Of a stretch of 64,000 nucleotides of DNA, positions 9,030 through 18,021 are shown one piece after another. Location of the stretch: positions 930,001 through 994,000 of the forward strand of contig CAXXPQ010000003.1 in NCBI GenBank assembly GCA_963668655.2, written 5' to 3'. How positions within the stretch are numbered: position 1 is the stretch's first letter; each line of letters starts with the position of its first letter. The translations under genes were made by a program, and so were the position numbers. The notes beneath the pieces were generated by a model. The model searched no databases and was not told where the DNA came from. It was given only the letters and a program-made list of their open reading frames with translations. Origin of the DNA: G963668655 sp963668655 (GTDB lineage: Bacteria > Myxococcota_A > SURF-8).

Positions 9030-9064
9030 AAAAAAGGGGACGCACTCGTGCACGTCCCTTTTTT
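9030..9064. terminator. Bidirectional intrinsic terminator
   Basis: GGGACG and CGTCCC arms are flanked by A6 on the left and T6 on the right, so the hairpin is followed by a U-tract in either direction. It lies between the convergent GH31 (plus) and peroxiredoxin (minus) genes and can serve both. Confidence 0.85.
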
Positions 9065-9084
9065 GCTACGATGACTTTCGTCCG

Positions 9085-10158
9085 CTATTTTTTCGACTTC
9101 TTCAGCGACTTCACGAATTCCAGAACGGCAACGGCGTGACCATCGACCTTCACTTTCGGATAGATTTTCTTGATCTTGCCGTCGGTGCCGATCACGATGG
9201 TCGTCCGCTCGATCCCCATGAACTTCCGGCCGTACAGGCTTCGTTCCTTCCAGACGCCGTACTTCGTGGAAATCTTCGCGCCCTCGTCGGCCAGGAGCGG
9301 AATGGAAAGGCTGTATTTCTTGCTGAACTTCTGGTGGCTCTTCGTGTCGTTGGGGCTGATGCCCAGAACCACCGCGCCGTTCCGCATGAAACGCATCTTC
9401 AGATTCTGGAAATCCTTCGCCTCCTTCGTGCAGCCGGGCGTGTCGTCTTTGGGATAGAAATAAAGCACGACCACTTTATCCTTCTGGAAGTCCTTCAACC
9501 GAATGGCCACGCCGGTACTGGCGGGCAATCGAAAATCCGGGGCCACCCGGCCTTCCGTCAGGGTCAAGGTCCGGGCGGGTTCCACGCTCTTCACCGCCGT
9601 TTTCTTCGTCGCCGCTTTCTTCGTCGCGGCCGGTTTCTTCGCCGCTTTCGTCGCCGGCTTTTTCGTCGTGGCCTTTTCCGCTTTGGCTTTCGGTTTCGGC
9701 TCGGTCTTCGCTGTCTTTTTCTCGGATGTCATGGATGTCGCTTTCTTGGTTGTCGCTTTTTTGATCGCCGGTTTCTTCGGAGCCGCCTTCTTCGGAGCCG
9801 CCTTCTTCGGGGCGTCTTTCTTCGCGGTGGCCTTCTTCGGAGCCGCCTTCTTCGCGGCCGCCTTCTTTACGACCGCTTTCTTCGGCGCCGTTTTCTTTGT
9901 GGCGTCCTTCTTCGCGGCCGCTTTCTTTTCGGCCGGTTTCTTTGCCGCCGAGGTTTTCTTCGTCGCCTTTTTGGGCTCCGCCTTTTTCTTCGGTGCGGTT
10001 TTCGAGGCTGCTTTCTTGGAGGAGGTTTTCTTTTCAGGCTCTTTCACGGCGCTTTTTTCGGGGGGCTTCTTCGATTTCGTGGAAGCGGCCGTTTTCTTCG
10101 CCGCTTTCGCGGGCTTTGCGGATTCCGTCTTTTTCGTCTTCTTACCTTCCTTCGCCAT
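9085..10158 (-). CDS. PrxQ/BCP-type peroxiredoxin with histone-H1-like tail
   Basis: Thiol peroxidase of the AhpC/TSA (bacterioferritin-comigratory) group, carried behind a very long basic tail. The start at 10158 follows AAGGAG. Residues 1-190 are almost only Lys, Ala, Pro, Thr and Ser, with repeated (A/T)KKA and PKKA units like the C-terminal tail of histone H1. Residues ~200-357 form the peroxiredoxin domain, with APDFRLP, VVVLYFYPKDDTPGCTKEA and GVWKERSLYGRKFMGIERTT. The peroxidatic Cys is C243. The partner Cys expected five residues later is Lys248, and no other Cys occurs in the protein, so it should work as a 1-Cys enzyme needing an external thiol. The tail predicts nucleic-acid or polyanion binding, so nucleoid-localised peroxide defence is inferred. 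It is a single gene between two terminators. Confidence 0.9.
   Translation of the reverse strand: MAKEGKKTKKTESAKPAKAAKKTAASTKSKKPPEKSAVKEPEKKTSSKKAASKTAPKKKAEPKKATKKTSAAKKPAEKKAAAKKDATKKTAPKKAVVKKAAAKKAAPKKATAKKDAPKKAAPKKAAPKKPAIKKATTKKATSMTSEKKTAKTEPKPKAKAEKATTKKPATKAAKKPAATKKAATKKTAVKSVEPARTLTLTEGRVAPDFRLPASTGVAIRLKDFQKDKVVVLYFYPKDDTPGCTKEAKDFQNLKMRFMRNGAVVLGISPNDTKSHQKFSKKYSLSIPLLADEGAKISTKYGVWKERSLYGRKFMGIERTTIVIGTDGKIKKIYPKVKVDGHAVAVLEFVKSLKKSKK
9589..10158 (-). repeat. Lys/Ala-rich coding repeat (H1-like tail)
   Basis: The 5' 570 bases of the peroxiredoxin gene encode irregular repeats of 4-6 residues built on KKA, PKK and TKK. The repetition creates long spurious open frames on the opposite strand (Phe/Ala-rich and Arg-rich shadows). 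The repeats are imperfect at nucleotide level, so recent expansion is not obvious. Confidence 0.85.
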
Positions 10159-10314
10159 GCCTGCGCTCCTTTTTTCGTCAGCCAGGACCGGTTCATCCCT
10201 TAGCAAAAAATGTTTCCATATTTTCTCCCATATCAGTCCAACACGGTGGGCCGCCCGGCTCCAGATGGAAACGCAAGCGCCAGCGTGATCGTTTCGGAAA
10301 ACCGAAAACCGGAT

Positions 10315-10332
10315 GCGGGCCATATCGCCCGC
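10315..10332 (-). terminator. Probable intrinsic terminator of LamG/FGE-like lipoprotein gene
   Basis: Perfect 6-bp arms GCGGGC and GCCCGC with a 6-nt loop lie just beyond the stop at 10341. Read on the minus strand they are followed by a T-rich run (GGTTTTCGGTTTTCC). Confidence 0.5.
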
Positions 10333-10340
10333 GGACGGAA

Positions 10341-12740
10341 TCATGGATCCATGTCCTTGCAGCAGCGGAATCCCAGGCGGCCGCCCTCGGCGTCCGTGCT
10401 CAGATAGTCCGAACAGGTGGCGGGATCGTCGAAAAGCCCCTTGCCCGCCATATTGCGATAGCCCGAGGCGTCTGTCCGGCTGACGAACTCCCCCGCGTTG
10501 CCGACCAGATCGAAGACCGCCATCTCCGAGGAACAGGAAAACAGCGTTCCCGAGGGAACCAGCAGATTCTCTCCGACGCCCCCGCCGTAAGTGCCGTCGT
10601 TGCAGGCCGCGTCCGCGTGCGTCGCGCCGTAAGGATAATCCCGGTCGTTCTCTCCCCGGCAGGCGAACGTCCATTCATCGAACGTGCACAGGCGCTTGCC
10701 GCTACGCGTGCAGGCCACGTTGGCGTCGATGGCGTCGATGTTCGTCCAGGGAATCACGCCCGGCTGGCTCATGGCCGCATCTCCATCGCCGAAGTCGCAG
10801 GTCTGCCCTTCCGCCGTGGCGCTCAGACAGGACGCCTCGTATTGATCGATGCAGGCGTCGAAGCCGGGAAGGGGCGTCATGTTGTTCGGGCAATGGCTGG
10901 CCCGGCAGTAACCCTGTTCCACCAGGACGGAAAAACCGCCGGAATGCCCCATGAAGCTGTCGTCGTTGTAGCCGAAATACAACATTCCGGAACGGTCCAG
11001 GGTATAGACGCCCGGGTCGCCCGCGAAGACGGGCACGCCGCTTTCCCCGGCCCTGGCGATCAGGCTGAACTGATTCTCTCCCGGAACCGGGCAGTCGGGA
11101 CAGGGCGTATTGTCCAGTCCCGGCGCGGGAATGCAGGCCAGAAAGGCGTTGGGATCGGGACAGCCGCCCGGCTTCAGAAGAAAGGCTTCGCTCCTTTTCA
11201 TGGAAAGGTAGCTGTTGGTCCAGGAGACGGAAATGGGAACGTGAATCACGTTGCGCTTGCAGAAATCCGTGCAATACAGCGCATCCGTTTCCTCTTCCGT
11301 TTCCGGCGCGCAAGGCACGGCGGTTTCCTGGAAATACCCGATGTCCTCCGTTCCCACGGGATCCTCGAAAAGATAGAGGTTGTCCAGAAATCCTTCGAAA
11401 TGGCGGCTGGTCGCTCCCGTGGCGTCCAGCCGGGATCCCAGCGAGAGCGGCTGGCTGTTGGGATCCACGAGCGGCCGGCCGACGATGGCGACCGGATCTC
11501 CCTGGCGTTCGCCGTTGACGTACAGGGAAACGCTCTCGCCGTCGTAGCTTCCCGCCAGGCCATACCAGACGTTCGGAGCCATGGGACCGCCGGTCAGGAC
11601 GTACTCCTCCCCGCCCAGGTTGAGGCGAAAGACGATCTCTCCGTTTTCCAGGGCGAATTCATAGCCCGGCGGATCGCCCTTGGCCAGAATCGTCATCGTG
11701 TCCGCGGAACCCTGGGCCCGTTTGGCATGGACAAGCAGGGTCAGTCCTTCCCGATAGTCGGCGTCCACGGAAGCCAGCTCCATATGACTCTGACCGTCGA
11801 ACGACGCCGTGATTCCCCAGCCCGCGTCGTTCTTGAAGGCCGCCGAGCCGCGATTCACGACGGCCTGGCAATGCCGATCCGGAGAGGCGATGTCGGAATG
11901 CACCTCGAAGGTGAACAGCTTTTTCTTGCCTTCCTTCCGGCAGAAGATGTTGACGCACTCTCCGGAGATGCAGCTCAGGGGCGCCTCGCAAAGCGTGCCT
12001 TCGTATCCGGCGCCGTCGTTTTTGCAGACCATGGCCGTGTTTTCCTCGCAGAAACGATGCCCCGGGTCGCAGACTTCCGACTCGCATCGGCCCGTGACCC
12101 AGTTGCAGTATTCCACGCCCGAGCAAACCGTGATGCTGAACCCCGACCCGTCCGAACGGCACTGCCGGCTGGTGGTATCGTTCATGCATTCGGTGCAGTT
12201 CGGCTCGCAGGTCATGCCGTCCGGCGGCGGCGGGCAGGAGGCGAACTCCGGTTCCTCCTCGATCTCGGCGTCCGGGTTGTACGGCAGGTCCAGGTCGCCG
12301 TCCTCCACGGTCCGGCAGCGTTCGTTGACGCAAATCTGGTCCGCCTGACAGTCGGCGCAACCGAGGCGGCACACGTGATAGTCGGCATCGCAGTAGGCGT
12401 CGGGAACCTTGGATTCGCAGTGGAAATCGTTCAGACACTCGATGCAGACGCCGTCCACGCAGTAGTATCCGCCCCGACAGTCCTCGTTGACCTGGCACTG
12501 GGACAGGCAGCGCCCCAGATTCGAGCAGAACATCCCCGGATCGCATTCGGTATCCATCCGGCATTCCACGCTCGGAAGATCGGAATCCCCGTCCGCCGGG
12601 TTTTCCGCCGACGAGCAGGAAGCGGCGAACAGGGCGAAAAGCGCCGGAATTCCCAACACAAAAAGGCCCATCATCCCATGGCGGAATCGCCCGAGGCAAC
12701 CGTTGTCGGGCTGTCTTGGAAGCGACAATCTCGCATTCAT
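10341..12740 (-). CDS. Cys-rich lipoprotein with LamG-like and FGE-like domains
   Basis: Large surface or periplasmic lipoprotein, function unknown. The start at 12740 is placed by GAGG 8 nt upstream; 799 residues. After a basic N-region and hydrophobic core the lipobox is FAASC (Cys42). Residues ~55-290 are Cys-rich repeats of the type CxxDxxCxxGxxCxxxxC. Residues ~300-470 look like a concanavalin A/LamG fold (FDGQSHMEL, WYGLAGSYDGESVSLYVNG, FEGFLDNLYLFED). The C-terminal ~200 residues resemble the formylglycine-generating-enzyme (SUMF1/FGE) lectin-like fold: IDQYEAS, GKRLCTFDEWTFACRG, YPYG, VFDLVGNAGEFV, LGFRCC. The fold is decorated with extra Cys and lacks an evident catalytic Cys pair, so enzymatic activity is doubtful. 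Carbohydrate or protein binding at the cell surface is inferred. Confidence 0.82.
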   Translation of the reverse strand: MNARLSLPRQPDNGCLGRFRHGMMGLFVLGIPALFALFAASCSSAENPADGDSDLPSVECRMDTECDPGMFCSNLGRCLSQCQVNEDCRGGYYCVDGVCIECLNDFHCESKVPDAYCDADYHVCRLGCADCQADQICVNERCRTVEDGDLDLPYNPDAEIEEEPEFASCPPPPDGMTCEPNCTECMNDTTSRQCRSDGSGFSITVCSGVEYCNWVTGRCESEVCDPGHRFCEENTAMVCKNDGAGYEGTLCEAPLSCISGECVNIFCRKEGKKKLFTFEVHSDIASPDRHCQAVVNRGSAAFKNDAGWGITASFDGQSHMELASVDADYREGLTLLVHAKRAQGSADTMTILAKGDPPGYEFALENGEIVFRLNLGGEEYVLTGGPMAPNVWYGLAGSYDGESVSLYVNGERQGDPVAIVGRPLVDPNSQPLSLGSRLDATGATSRHFEGFLDNLYLFEDPVGTEDIGYFQETAVPCAPETEEETDALYCTDFCKRNVIHVPISVSWTNSYLSMKRSEAFLLKPGGCPDPNAFLACIPAPGLDNTPCPDCPVPGENQFSLIARAGESGVPVFAGDPGVYTLDRSGMLYFGYNDDSFMGHSGGFSVLVEQGYCRASHCPNNMTPLPGFDACIDQYEASCLSATAEGQTCDFGDGDAAMSQPGVIPWTNIDAIDANVACTRSGKRLCTFDEWTFACRGENDRDYPYGATHADAACNDGTYGGGVGENLLVPSGTLFSCSSEMAVFDLVGNAGEFVSRTDASGYRNMAGKGLFDDPATCSDYLSTDAEGGRLGFRCCKDMDP

Positions 12741-12885
12741 CTCCAGATCCTCAATTACGACAGGCGAGCGACTTTTCCATCCCTGCGGATCGGCCTGAAC
12801 CGGAAAAAGCGATCCCATAGAAAACTTAATCTTCTGATTTTACAGGAGAAATCAATATTTGTAAAGTCCTGTTCCTCCGTTTTCG

Positions 12886-12925
12886 AAAAAAAAAACGCCG
12901 GAGAGCCGCTTCAAGCTCTCCGGCG
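12886..12925 (-). terminator. Intrinsic terminator downstream of Cys-rich lipoprotein
   Basis: Perfect 10-bp arms at 12896-12905 and 12916-12925 (CGCCGGAGAG / CTCTCCGGCG), with A10 at 12886-12895 that becomes a U-tract on the minus strand. It ends the gene at 13004-14059. Confidence 0.9.
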
Positions 12926-13003
12926 ATGGGGGACGTTATCGGAATCCGGAATCCGTTTTCGGATCCCATCCGCCGAAAGGCGGCGAATTCCCTGGAAAAC
13001 CTC

Positions 13004-14059
13004 TTACTTGGCGCATTCCGCCTCGGGCGTGCAGTAGCCGTAGTCCGCGTTGTTTTGATCGATGCCGATGCAGCAGACATGCTCCGCCGGACAACTGGCG
13101 ATCAGCTCGACCTGGCCCGCTTCGCATTTATCCGACGCGCAGAGTTCTCCGTTTTCCGCCTTGGGAACCATGCATTTCTTTCCCTGGTTCGCCGTTTCGA
13201 AGCAGATCTTCGGACAGTCGCAGTCGGCGTCCAGCTCGCAGCGGCCGTTGGGAAGACAGTCCACCGTGCCCGGTCCATCGAATCCCGGGGCGAGGCAGTC
13301 GTTGAACGGATCGCACATGGACAGTTCATAGCCGTCCCCGGTGGCGTTGCAGGTGAGAATGCCCTCTCCGAACAGCGCGCCCAGCTCCAGGCAATCCGGG
13401 TTTCCGGGATCGTTCTCACAGCAGGTCTTGTCGCCGGGGGTGCATTCGATCACGTCCTTTTTGCAGACGTGATCCGCGCAGATGTACCCCTCGCCCAGAC
13501 CGGAGCAATCTTCCTGGGTGCAGCATTCGTAATTGCAGGGATGGTCCTTGTGGCCGCATTCGTTCATGTAGCAGACGTAATCCAGGCCGTAAGCGGCGTT
13601 GTTCCAGCAGTCCTGGTCCTGGCAGCACTCATACTCCGGAGGGCAGTCCACGATCACCACGCACGTGTGGGTGTTTTCGTCGCAATAGTTGTTTTCGGGA
13701 CAGTCTTCCACCGTGCAGCATTCGTACTCGCAGGGAACCTGTCCGCCCTCGTCCACGTCCTCGTCGCCGTCCGTGACGTTCTCGTCGCCGTCCGGCTCGT
13801 CGGTGGCCTTGCCTCCCACGCACTGATGGTTGACGCAGCCGTTCACGCACTCGGCGTCCTCCATGCAGAAATCCTCCTGGAGATAGCAGATGCTGTCGTA
13901 ACATTCCCACATGACGCGTCCCTCGCCGTTGCCGCAATCCGTATGCTGATTGCAGGTCTGAACGATGGGATCGTCGTCGCCGCCGGAGGATGAACAGGCG
14001 ATGAAGAGAAAGAGGGAGGCGGCGAAAAAGATCAGCAATGCCAGGCACAAGCGTTTCAT
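13004..14059 (-). CDS. Cys-rich lipoprotein of unknown function
   Basis: 351-residue exported lipoprotein not matching a family I know. AAGGAG precedes the ATG. The signal peptide ends FLFIACSS (lipidated Cys22). It is followed by about eight Cys-rich modules of ~30-40 residues, typified by CEYECCTVEDCPENNYC, with recurring ECC..DC..xYxC spacing, and a short acidic DGDEDVDEG linker near residue 100. The many even-numbered Cys predict a disulphide-rich, extracytoplasmic protein. The neighbour at 10341-12740 shares the same style of Cys modules and orientation, but each gene is followed by its own hairpin. Function may be surface binding or scaffolding; this is inference. Confidence 0.8.
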   Translation of the reverse strand: MKRLCLALLIFFAASLFLFIACSSSGGDDDPIVQTCNQHTDCGNGEGRVMWECYDSICYLQEDFCMEDAECVNGCVNHQCVGGKATDEPDGDENVTDGDEDVDEGGQVPCEYECCTVEDCPENNYCDENTHTCVVIVDCPPEYECCQDQDCWNNAAYGLDYVCYMNECGHKDHPCNYECCTQEDCSGLGEGYICADHVCKKDVIECTPGDKTCCENDPGNPDCLELGALFGEGILTCNATGDGYELSMCDPFNDCLAPGFDGPGTVDCLPNGRCELDADCDCPKICFETANQGKKCMVPKAENGELCASDKCEAGQVELIASCPAEHVCCIGIDQNNADYGYCTPEAECAK

Positions 14060-14396
14060 CGGTCGCTCCTTATCGATATCCTTGATTCATGGGTTCCCGT
14101 CGTGGCGAAAGGTGTCTCGGGCCTCGGGGGTGGGTGGAATTCCCCACCGCTTCCCCACTGTCATCAGCATAACAGATCCTTCCGGGAGGTCAACGACTTT
14201 TCGCGCGAAACGACCGACATCCCCCGGCGACGCCGTCCGCCTTCCATCGGATGGAGAACGCGGGAAAGCCGGGGAAAACGGGGTGAAAGTCCGTACTGGA
14301 CAAATACGCGAACGGCGGTACAATGGCACACCTTGCGGAAAGCATCGTCTGAACGACGGAGCGAAGAAGCCACGTCACGGAGAAGGAGAAAGGGCC
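14060..14396. other. Divergent intergenic region
   Basis: Separates the minus-strand lipoprotein from upp. It holds a hairpin at 14129-14148 (GGTGGG / CCCACC) and, on the plus strand, the upp promoter. No small gene was recognised. I saw no PyrR-type leader motif I could defend. Confidence 0.45.
14297..14324 (+). promoter_or_regulatory. Promoter of upp
   Basis: TGGACA (14297-14302), 16-bp spacer, TACAAT (14319-14324). Both hexamers match 5 of 6 sigma70 consensus bases. The leader to the ATG at 14397 would be about 65 nt. Confidence 0.55.
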
Positions 14397-15221
14397 ATGG
14401 AAAGAACCCGGGATTCCCAGTATACGAATCTGCCGTATTCCCATTCGGAAATCGACCACGCTTACGGCGAGAACATCCACATCATCTCCACGCCGTACAT
14501 GATGACGGCCCTGGCCCGCGTCTGCTCCAAGGACACCACGCAACCCGAGGCCAACCGCCTGTTTCGGGAACTGTACACCGACCTCCTGAAAAACGTGGTC
14601 AACGCCGAGATGCGGCGCGTCCAGCGCAGCATCCCCAGCCGCATGATCGAGTTCACCGAGCGCGGATACTACGAAGGCGACGTGATCGATCCCGAACAGA
14701 AGGTGGTGGTGGGATCCGTGGCGCGCGCGGGACTTCTGCCCGCCCAGGAGATCTTCGACCAGCTCAACCTGCTCATCGATCCCGCCGGCGTGCGGCTGGA
14801 TTATTTCTTCGTCTCCCGCGTCACGGACGACGACCAACACGTCACCGGAGCCAGCGTGGCCTCCGCGAAGATCGGCGGCCCCCTGGACGACGCCATTCTG
14901 TTGCTGCCCGATCCCATGGGCGCCACCGGATCCTCCATGATCCAGACCCTGGAAAGCTATCGCGACGCCGGAGTGGGCATTTCCCAGAAGACCGTGGTGA
15001 TGCACCTGATCGTCACCCCGGAATACATCCGCGCCATGAAAAGCGCCTTCCCGGACGTGCGCGTCTACGCCATCCGGCTGGATCGCGGCCTTTCCGCCCC
15101 CGACGTGCTGGCCGAAAGGCCCGGAGTGCGCTGGGACGAGGAACGCGGACTGACGGACCTGCACTACATCGTCCCGGGCGGCGGCGGCATCGGAGAAGTC
15201 ATGACCAATTCCTGGGTATGA
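14397..15221 (+). CDS. upp: Uracil phosphoribosyltransferase-like protein
   Basis: Salvages uracil to UMP with PRPP, a cytoplasmic reaction. The start at 14397 follows GAAGGAGAAAGG; the longer in-frame opening is not supported. The PRPP loop appears as ILLLPDPMGATGSSM near residue 165. The VVGSVARAGLLPA segment and the C-terminal uracil-loop-like VPGGGGIGEVMTNSW are recognisable. At 274 residues it is ~65 longer than the usual ~208, because of an N-terminal extension and insertions, resembling the longer UPRT forms. No pyrimidine gene is adjacent. The family call is good; exact base specificity is inferred. Confidence 0.85.
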   Translation: MERTRDSQYTNLPYSHSEIDHAYGENIHIISTPYMMTALARVCSKDTTQPEANRLFRELYTDLLKNVVNAEMRRVQRSIPSRMIEFTERGYYEGDVIDPEQKVVVGSVARAGLLPAQEIFDQLNLLIDPAGVRLDYFFVSRVTDDDQHVTGASVASAKIGGPLDDAILLLPDPMGATGSSMIQTLESYRDAGVGISQKTVVMHLIVTPEYIRAMKSAFPDVRVYAIRLDRGLSAPDVLAERPGVRWDEERGLTDLHYIVPGGGGIGEVMTNSWV

Positions 15222-15283
15222 TTCCCATCGGAAAACTCGCACCCCAAGACCGGAGGGGACAACTCTCCGATTTCATTTCGGAT

Positions 15284-15313
15284 TTGACGAAAACGGCCGC
15301 GCCGTGCTAGTGT
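15284..15313 (+). promoter_or_regulatory. Possible promoter of POT-like transporter gene
   Basis: TTGACG (15284-15289), 18-bp spacer and an extended -10 TGCTAGTGT (hexamer 15308-15313). The -35 is good and the -10 hexamer is weak. Confidence 0.35.
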
Positions 15314-15381
15314 TCTGTCCCGTCCGGAGGCGCGGCTTCTAGCGGACGAAACGATAATGGTAAACGACAAACGGGGGTCGA

Positions 15382-16827
15382 ATGGCGGAAAGTACGGAAA
15401 AACTGACGTTTCTGGACCAGGTGAAGGCGCTGAGCTGGCCCTTCTGGGTGGTCAACATCATGGAGATGATCGAGCGGCTGGCCTATTACGGCGTGCGCGT
15501 GGTCATCCCCATCTACATCGCCCAGGCCAACGAACCCGGCGGGCTGCACTTCACCCAGGCGCAGAAGGGCGAGATCTTCATGGCCTGGGCCCTGGTGCAG
15601 TCCGTTCTGCCCGTCTTCACCGGCGGTTTCGCGGATCGTTACGGCTACAAGCGGCAGATCGTGGCCGCCATCGTGCTGAAGGCCGCCGGTTACACCCTCA
15701 TGGCCACCCAGCGGGAATACTGGCCGTTCTTCTTCGGCTGCATGACCCTGGCCGCAGGCACGGCGGTCTTCAAGCCGCCCATCCAGGGCACCTTCGTCAA
15801 GACCCTGAACGAAAAAACCAGCGGCGTGGGCTGGGGATTTTTCTACCAGGTGGTCAACGTCGGCGCCTGGCTGGGACCGCCCTTCGCCCACTTCCTGTAC
15901 GGCTATTCCTGGGCCACGGTCTTCTACGGCTGCGCCGTGATCGTCAGTTTGAACGTCCTCTGGCTCTTCTCCTACAAGGAAGTGGACAGCGGCGCGGACA
16001 AGAGCACCAGCGTCTGGCACGTCATCAAGGTCACCTCGGCGAACATTCTGAACGCCCGCCTGATTCTCTTCATCCTCATCATGTCGGCCTTCTGGGCCTC
16101 CTTCACCCAGCTTTTCGACATGATGCCCAACTTCATCGTGGACTGGGTGGACAGCGCCAGCCTGGCCCGGCACCTGCCGGACTTCATGCTGGCCCGGGAC
16201 GTCGGGCGGGGGCCCCAGGTCGCCCAGGAGTGGATCATCAACTTCAATCCCTCGCTGATCGTCCTGTTCGTGGTGCCGCTTTCCTACCTGGTCAACCAGT
16301 ACATGCGGCGGCTGTCCTCGATCTTCCTTGGGATCCTGGTGGCCAGCGTGGGCATCGTGGTGGCCGGCAGCAGCCAGTCCATCTACATGACGCTCATCGG
16401 CATCGCGGCCTTCTCCGTGGGCGAGATGCTCTGTTCGCCCAAAATGAACGAGTACCTGGGCGTGATCGCCCCCAAGGACAAGAAGGCGCTCTTCATGGGC
16501 TACGCCAACATCCCCTTCGCCATCGGCTGGGGCTACGGAGCCTTCGCGGGCGGCCAGATCTACGGGCGGCTGGGCGAGAAGGCCACGCTGGCGCTGAAGT
16601 ATCTCTCGGAAGAGATGAAACTCGCCGATCTGCCCGAGCGCACGGAGGCCTTCGGAAAACTGGTGGAACTGACGCATTCCACCCCGGCGGAGGCCACGAA
16701 GCTGTTGTGGGAAAAATACGATCCCGGGCAGGTCTGGCTACCGTTTCTCTACGCGGGACTGGTCAGCGCGCTGGCCCTGATGATTTATAACCACTTCGCC
16801 AAGAAGTGGGAAAACATGAACGTCTGA
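15382..16827 (+). CDS. MFS transporter of the POT/PTR (peptide) type
   Basis: Inner-membrane secondary transporter, 481 residues with roughly twelve hydrophobic helices. Features matching proton-coupled oligopeptide transporters are the first-helix motif MIERLAYYGVRVV (POT ExxERFxYYG), the loop GGFADRYGYKR after helix 2, and FFYQVVNVGAWLGPP in helix 5, like the POT FYxxINxGS signature. The first motif has Met-Ile-Glu-Arg, so the ExxER pattern is partly kept. An insertion around residues 250-280 lies between the two halves. A ribosome site (GGGGG 8 nt before ATG) is modest. It is followed 37 nt later by the DUF362/ferredoxin gene. A peptide substrate is inferred from family only; other small molecules are possible. 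Confidence 0.85.
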   Translation: MAESTEKLTFLDQVKALSWPFWVVNIMEMIERLAYYGVRVVIPIYIAQANEPGGLHFTQAQKGEIFMAWALVQSVLPVFTGGFADRYGYKRQIVAAIVLKAAGYTLMATQREYWPFFFGCMTLAAGTAVFKPPIQGTFVKTLNEKTSGVGWGFFYQVVNVGAWLGPPFAHFLYGYSWATVFYGCAVIVSLNVLWLFSYKEVDSGADKSTSVWHVIKVTSANILNARLILFILIMSAFWASFTQLFDMMPNFIVDWVDSASLARHLPDFMLARDVGRGPQVAQEWIINFNPSLIVLFVVPLSYLVNQYMRRLSSIFLGILVASVGIVVAGSSQSIYMTLIGIAAFSVGEMLCSPKMNEYLGVIAPKDKKALFMGYANIPFAIGWGYGAFAGGQIYGRLGEKATLALKYLSEEMKLADLPERTEAFGKLVELTHSTPAEATKLLWEKYDPGQVWLPFLYAGLVSALALMIYNHFAKKWENMNV

Positions 16828-16864
16828 TCGGCCATCGAACCGAAATTCGCGAAAGGAACCCGTG

Positions 16865-17980
16865 ATGCCGTCCACCGTATATTTCGTTCCCTATCACCTG
16901 AAAAACGACCGCAAGGGGCTTCTGGCCCGCATCCGCGCGGCCTGCCTGTACGCCGGAATCGCGGACACGGTTTCCTCGGGCGACCTGACGGCCCTGAAGA
17001 TGCATTTCGGGGAGGCGGGGCTCGTCAGTTACCTGCGCCCGGCCTATCCGCGCGCGATGGTGGACCTGCTGACGGAGATCGGCGCGAAGCCCTTTCTGAC
17101 GGACACCAATACGCTGTATCGCGTGGCGCGGCACAACGCGGTGGATCACCTGTTCACGGCGAACCGTAACGGTTTCGGCCTGGCGTCGGTGGGCGCGCCG
17201 ATCATCATCGCCGACGGCCTGCACGGCCACGCCTACCAGGACTACGCCTTCGAGGGCGGTCGGCACTTCGAGAACGTGCCCATCCCGGACGCCATTCACG
17301 ATGCGGACAGCCTGGTGGTGCTGAGCCACTTCACGGCGCACCTGGCCGCCAGTTTCGGCGCCTGCATCAAGAATCTCTCCATGGGCTGCTCCAACCCCCA
17401 GGGCAAGCGGCGCATGCACTGCCATGCCAAGCCGTCCGTGGATCCCGAACAATGCACGGCCTGCGGAACCTGCACGGAATGGTGTCCCACGGGGGCCATC
17501 ACGGTGGAGGATCACGCGGTGGTGGACGAGGAACTCTGCATGGCCTGCGGCGAATGCACGGTGGTCTGCCCCATGGAGGCGATCCGGATCCCGTGGGACG
17601 AAAACTCCACGATCCTGCAGGAGAAGATGGCGGAATACGCTTTGGCGGTGACGAAGCAGAAGGCGAACAAGGTCTTTCTGGTCAGCGGGCTGATCGACAT
17701 CACGCCGCACTGCGACTGCATGGAGCACAGCGAGACGCCCTTCCGCCCCAACCTGGGTTTCCTGGTGGGACGGGATCCGGTGGCCATCGATCAGATCGGG
17801 GTGGATTTCATCAACGGGAAGCTGTTCTGGGACGGAAACGACGTGCTCCCGGGCACTGAAATCGGCGATCCGCTACGGGAGATCTATCCGCAGATCGACT
17901 GGAACGCCCAGTTGAAGCACGGCGAACTCATCGGACTCGGCTCGCGCGACTACGATCTCCAGGTGCTGCGGGGCGGATAG
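16865..17980 (+). CDS. DUF362 protein with 2x[4Fe-4S] ferredoxin domain
   Basis: Cytoplasmic iron-sulfur protein of unknown reaction. DUF362 spans most of the 371 residues (VYFVPYHLK, ALKMHFGEAG, FLTDTNTLY, KNLSMGC, FLVGRDPVAIDQIG). Between residues ~185 and ~235 lie two clusters, CTACGTCTEWCP and CMACGECTVVCP, each a CxxCxxCxxxCP [4Fe-4S] motif. The ATG at 16865 is chosen over the GTG three bases earlier because AAGGA is then 7-8 nt away. It follows the transporter gene closely and probably shares its transcript. Members are often annotated as ferredoxins or uncharacterised proteins; no substrate can be assigned. Confidence 0.88.
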   Translation: MPSTVYFVPYHLKNDRKGLLARIRAACLYAGIADTVSSGDLTALKMHFGEAGLVSYLRPAYPRAMVDLLTEIGAKPFLTDTNTLYRVARHNAVDHLFTANRNGFGLASVGAPIIIADGLHGHAYQDYAFEGGRHFENVPIPDAIHDADSLVVLSHFTAHLAASFGACIKNLSMGCSNPQGKRRMHCHAKPSVDPEQCTACGTCTEWCPTGAITVEDHAVVDEELCMACGECTVVCPMEAIRIPWDENSTILQEKMAEYALAVTKQKANKVFLVSGLIDITPHCDCMEHSETPFRPNLGFLVGRDPVAIDQIGVDFINGKLFWDGNDVLPGTEIGDPLREIYPQIDWNAQLKHGELIGLGSRDYDLQVLRGG

Positions 17981-18021
17981 ATAGCCCATTCATCTTGAGG
18001 ATTACCTGAATGGATAGATTC

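Noticed and set aside
9503..10288. Phe/Ala-rich membrane-like protein on the plus strand
   Set aside because: Direct complement of the (A/T)KKA repeat region; an artefact of repeat composition.
9897..13037. 1,046-residue plus-strand open frame
   Set aside because: Runs across the peroxiredoxin Lys/Ala repeat and the lipoprotein gene in antisense; low-complexity start and no recognisable domain.
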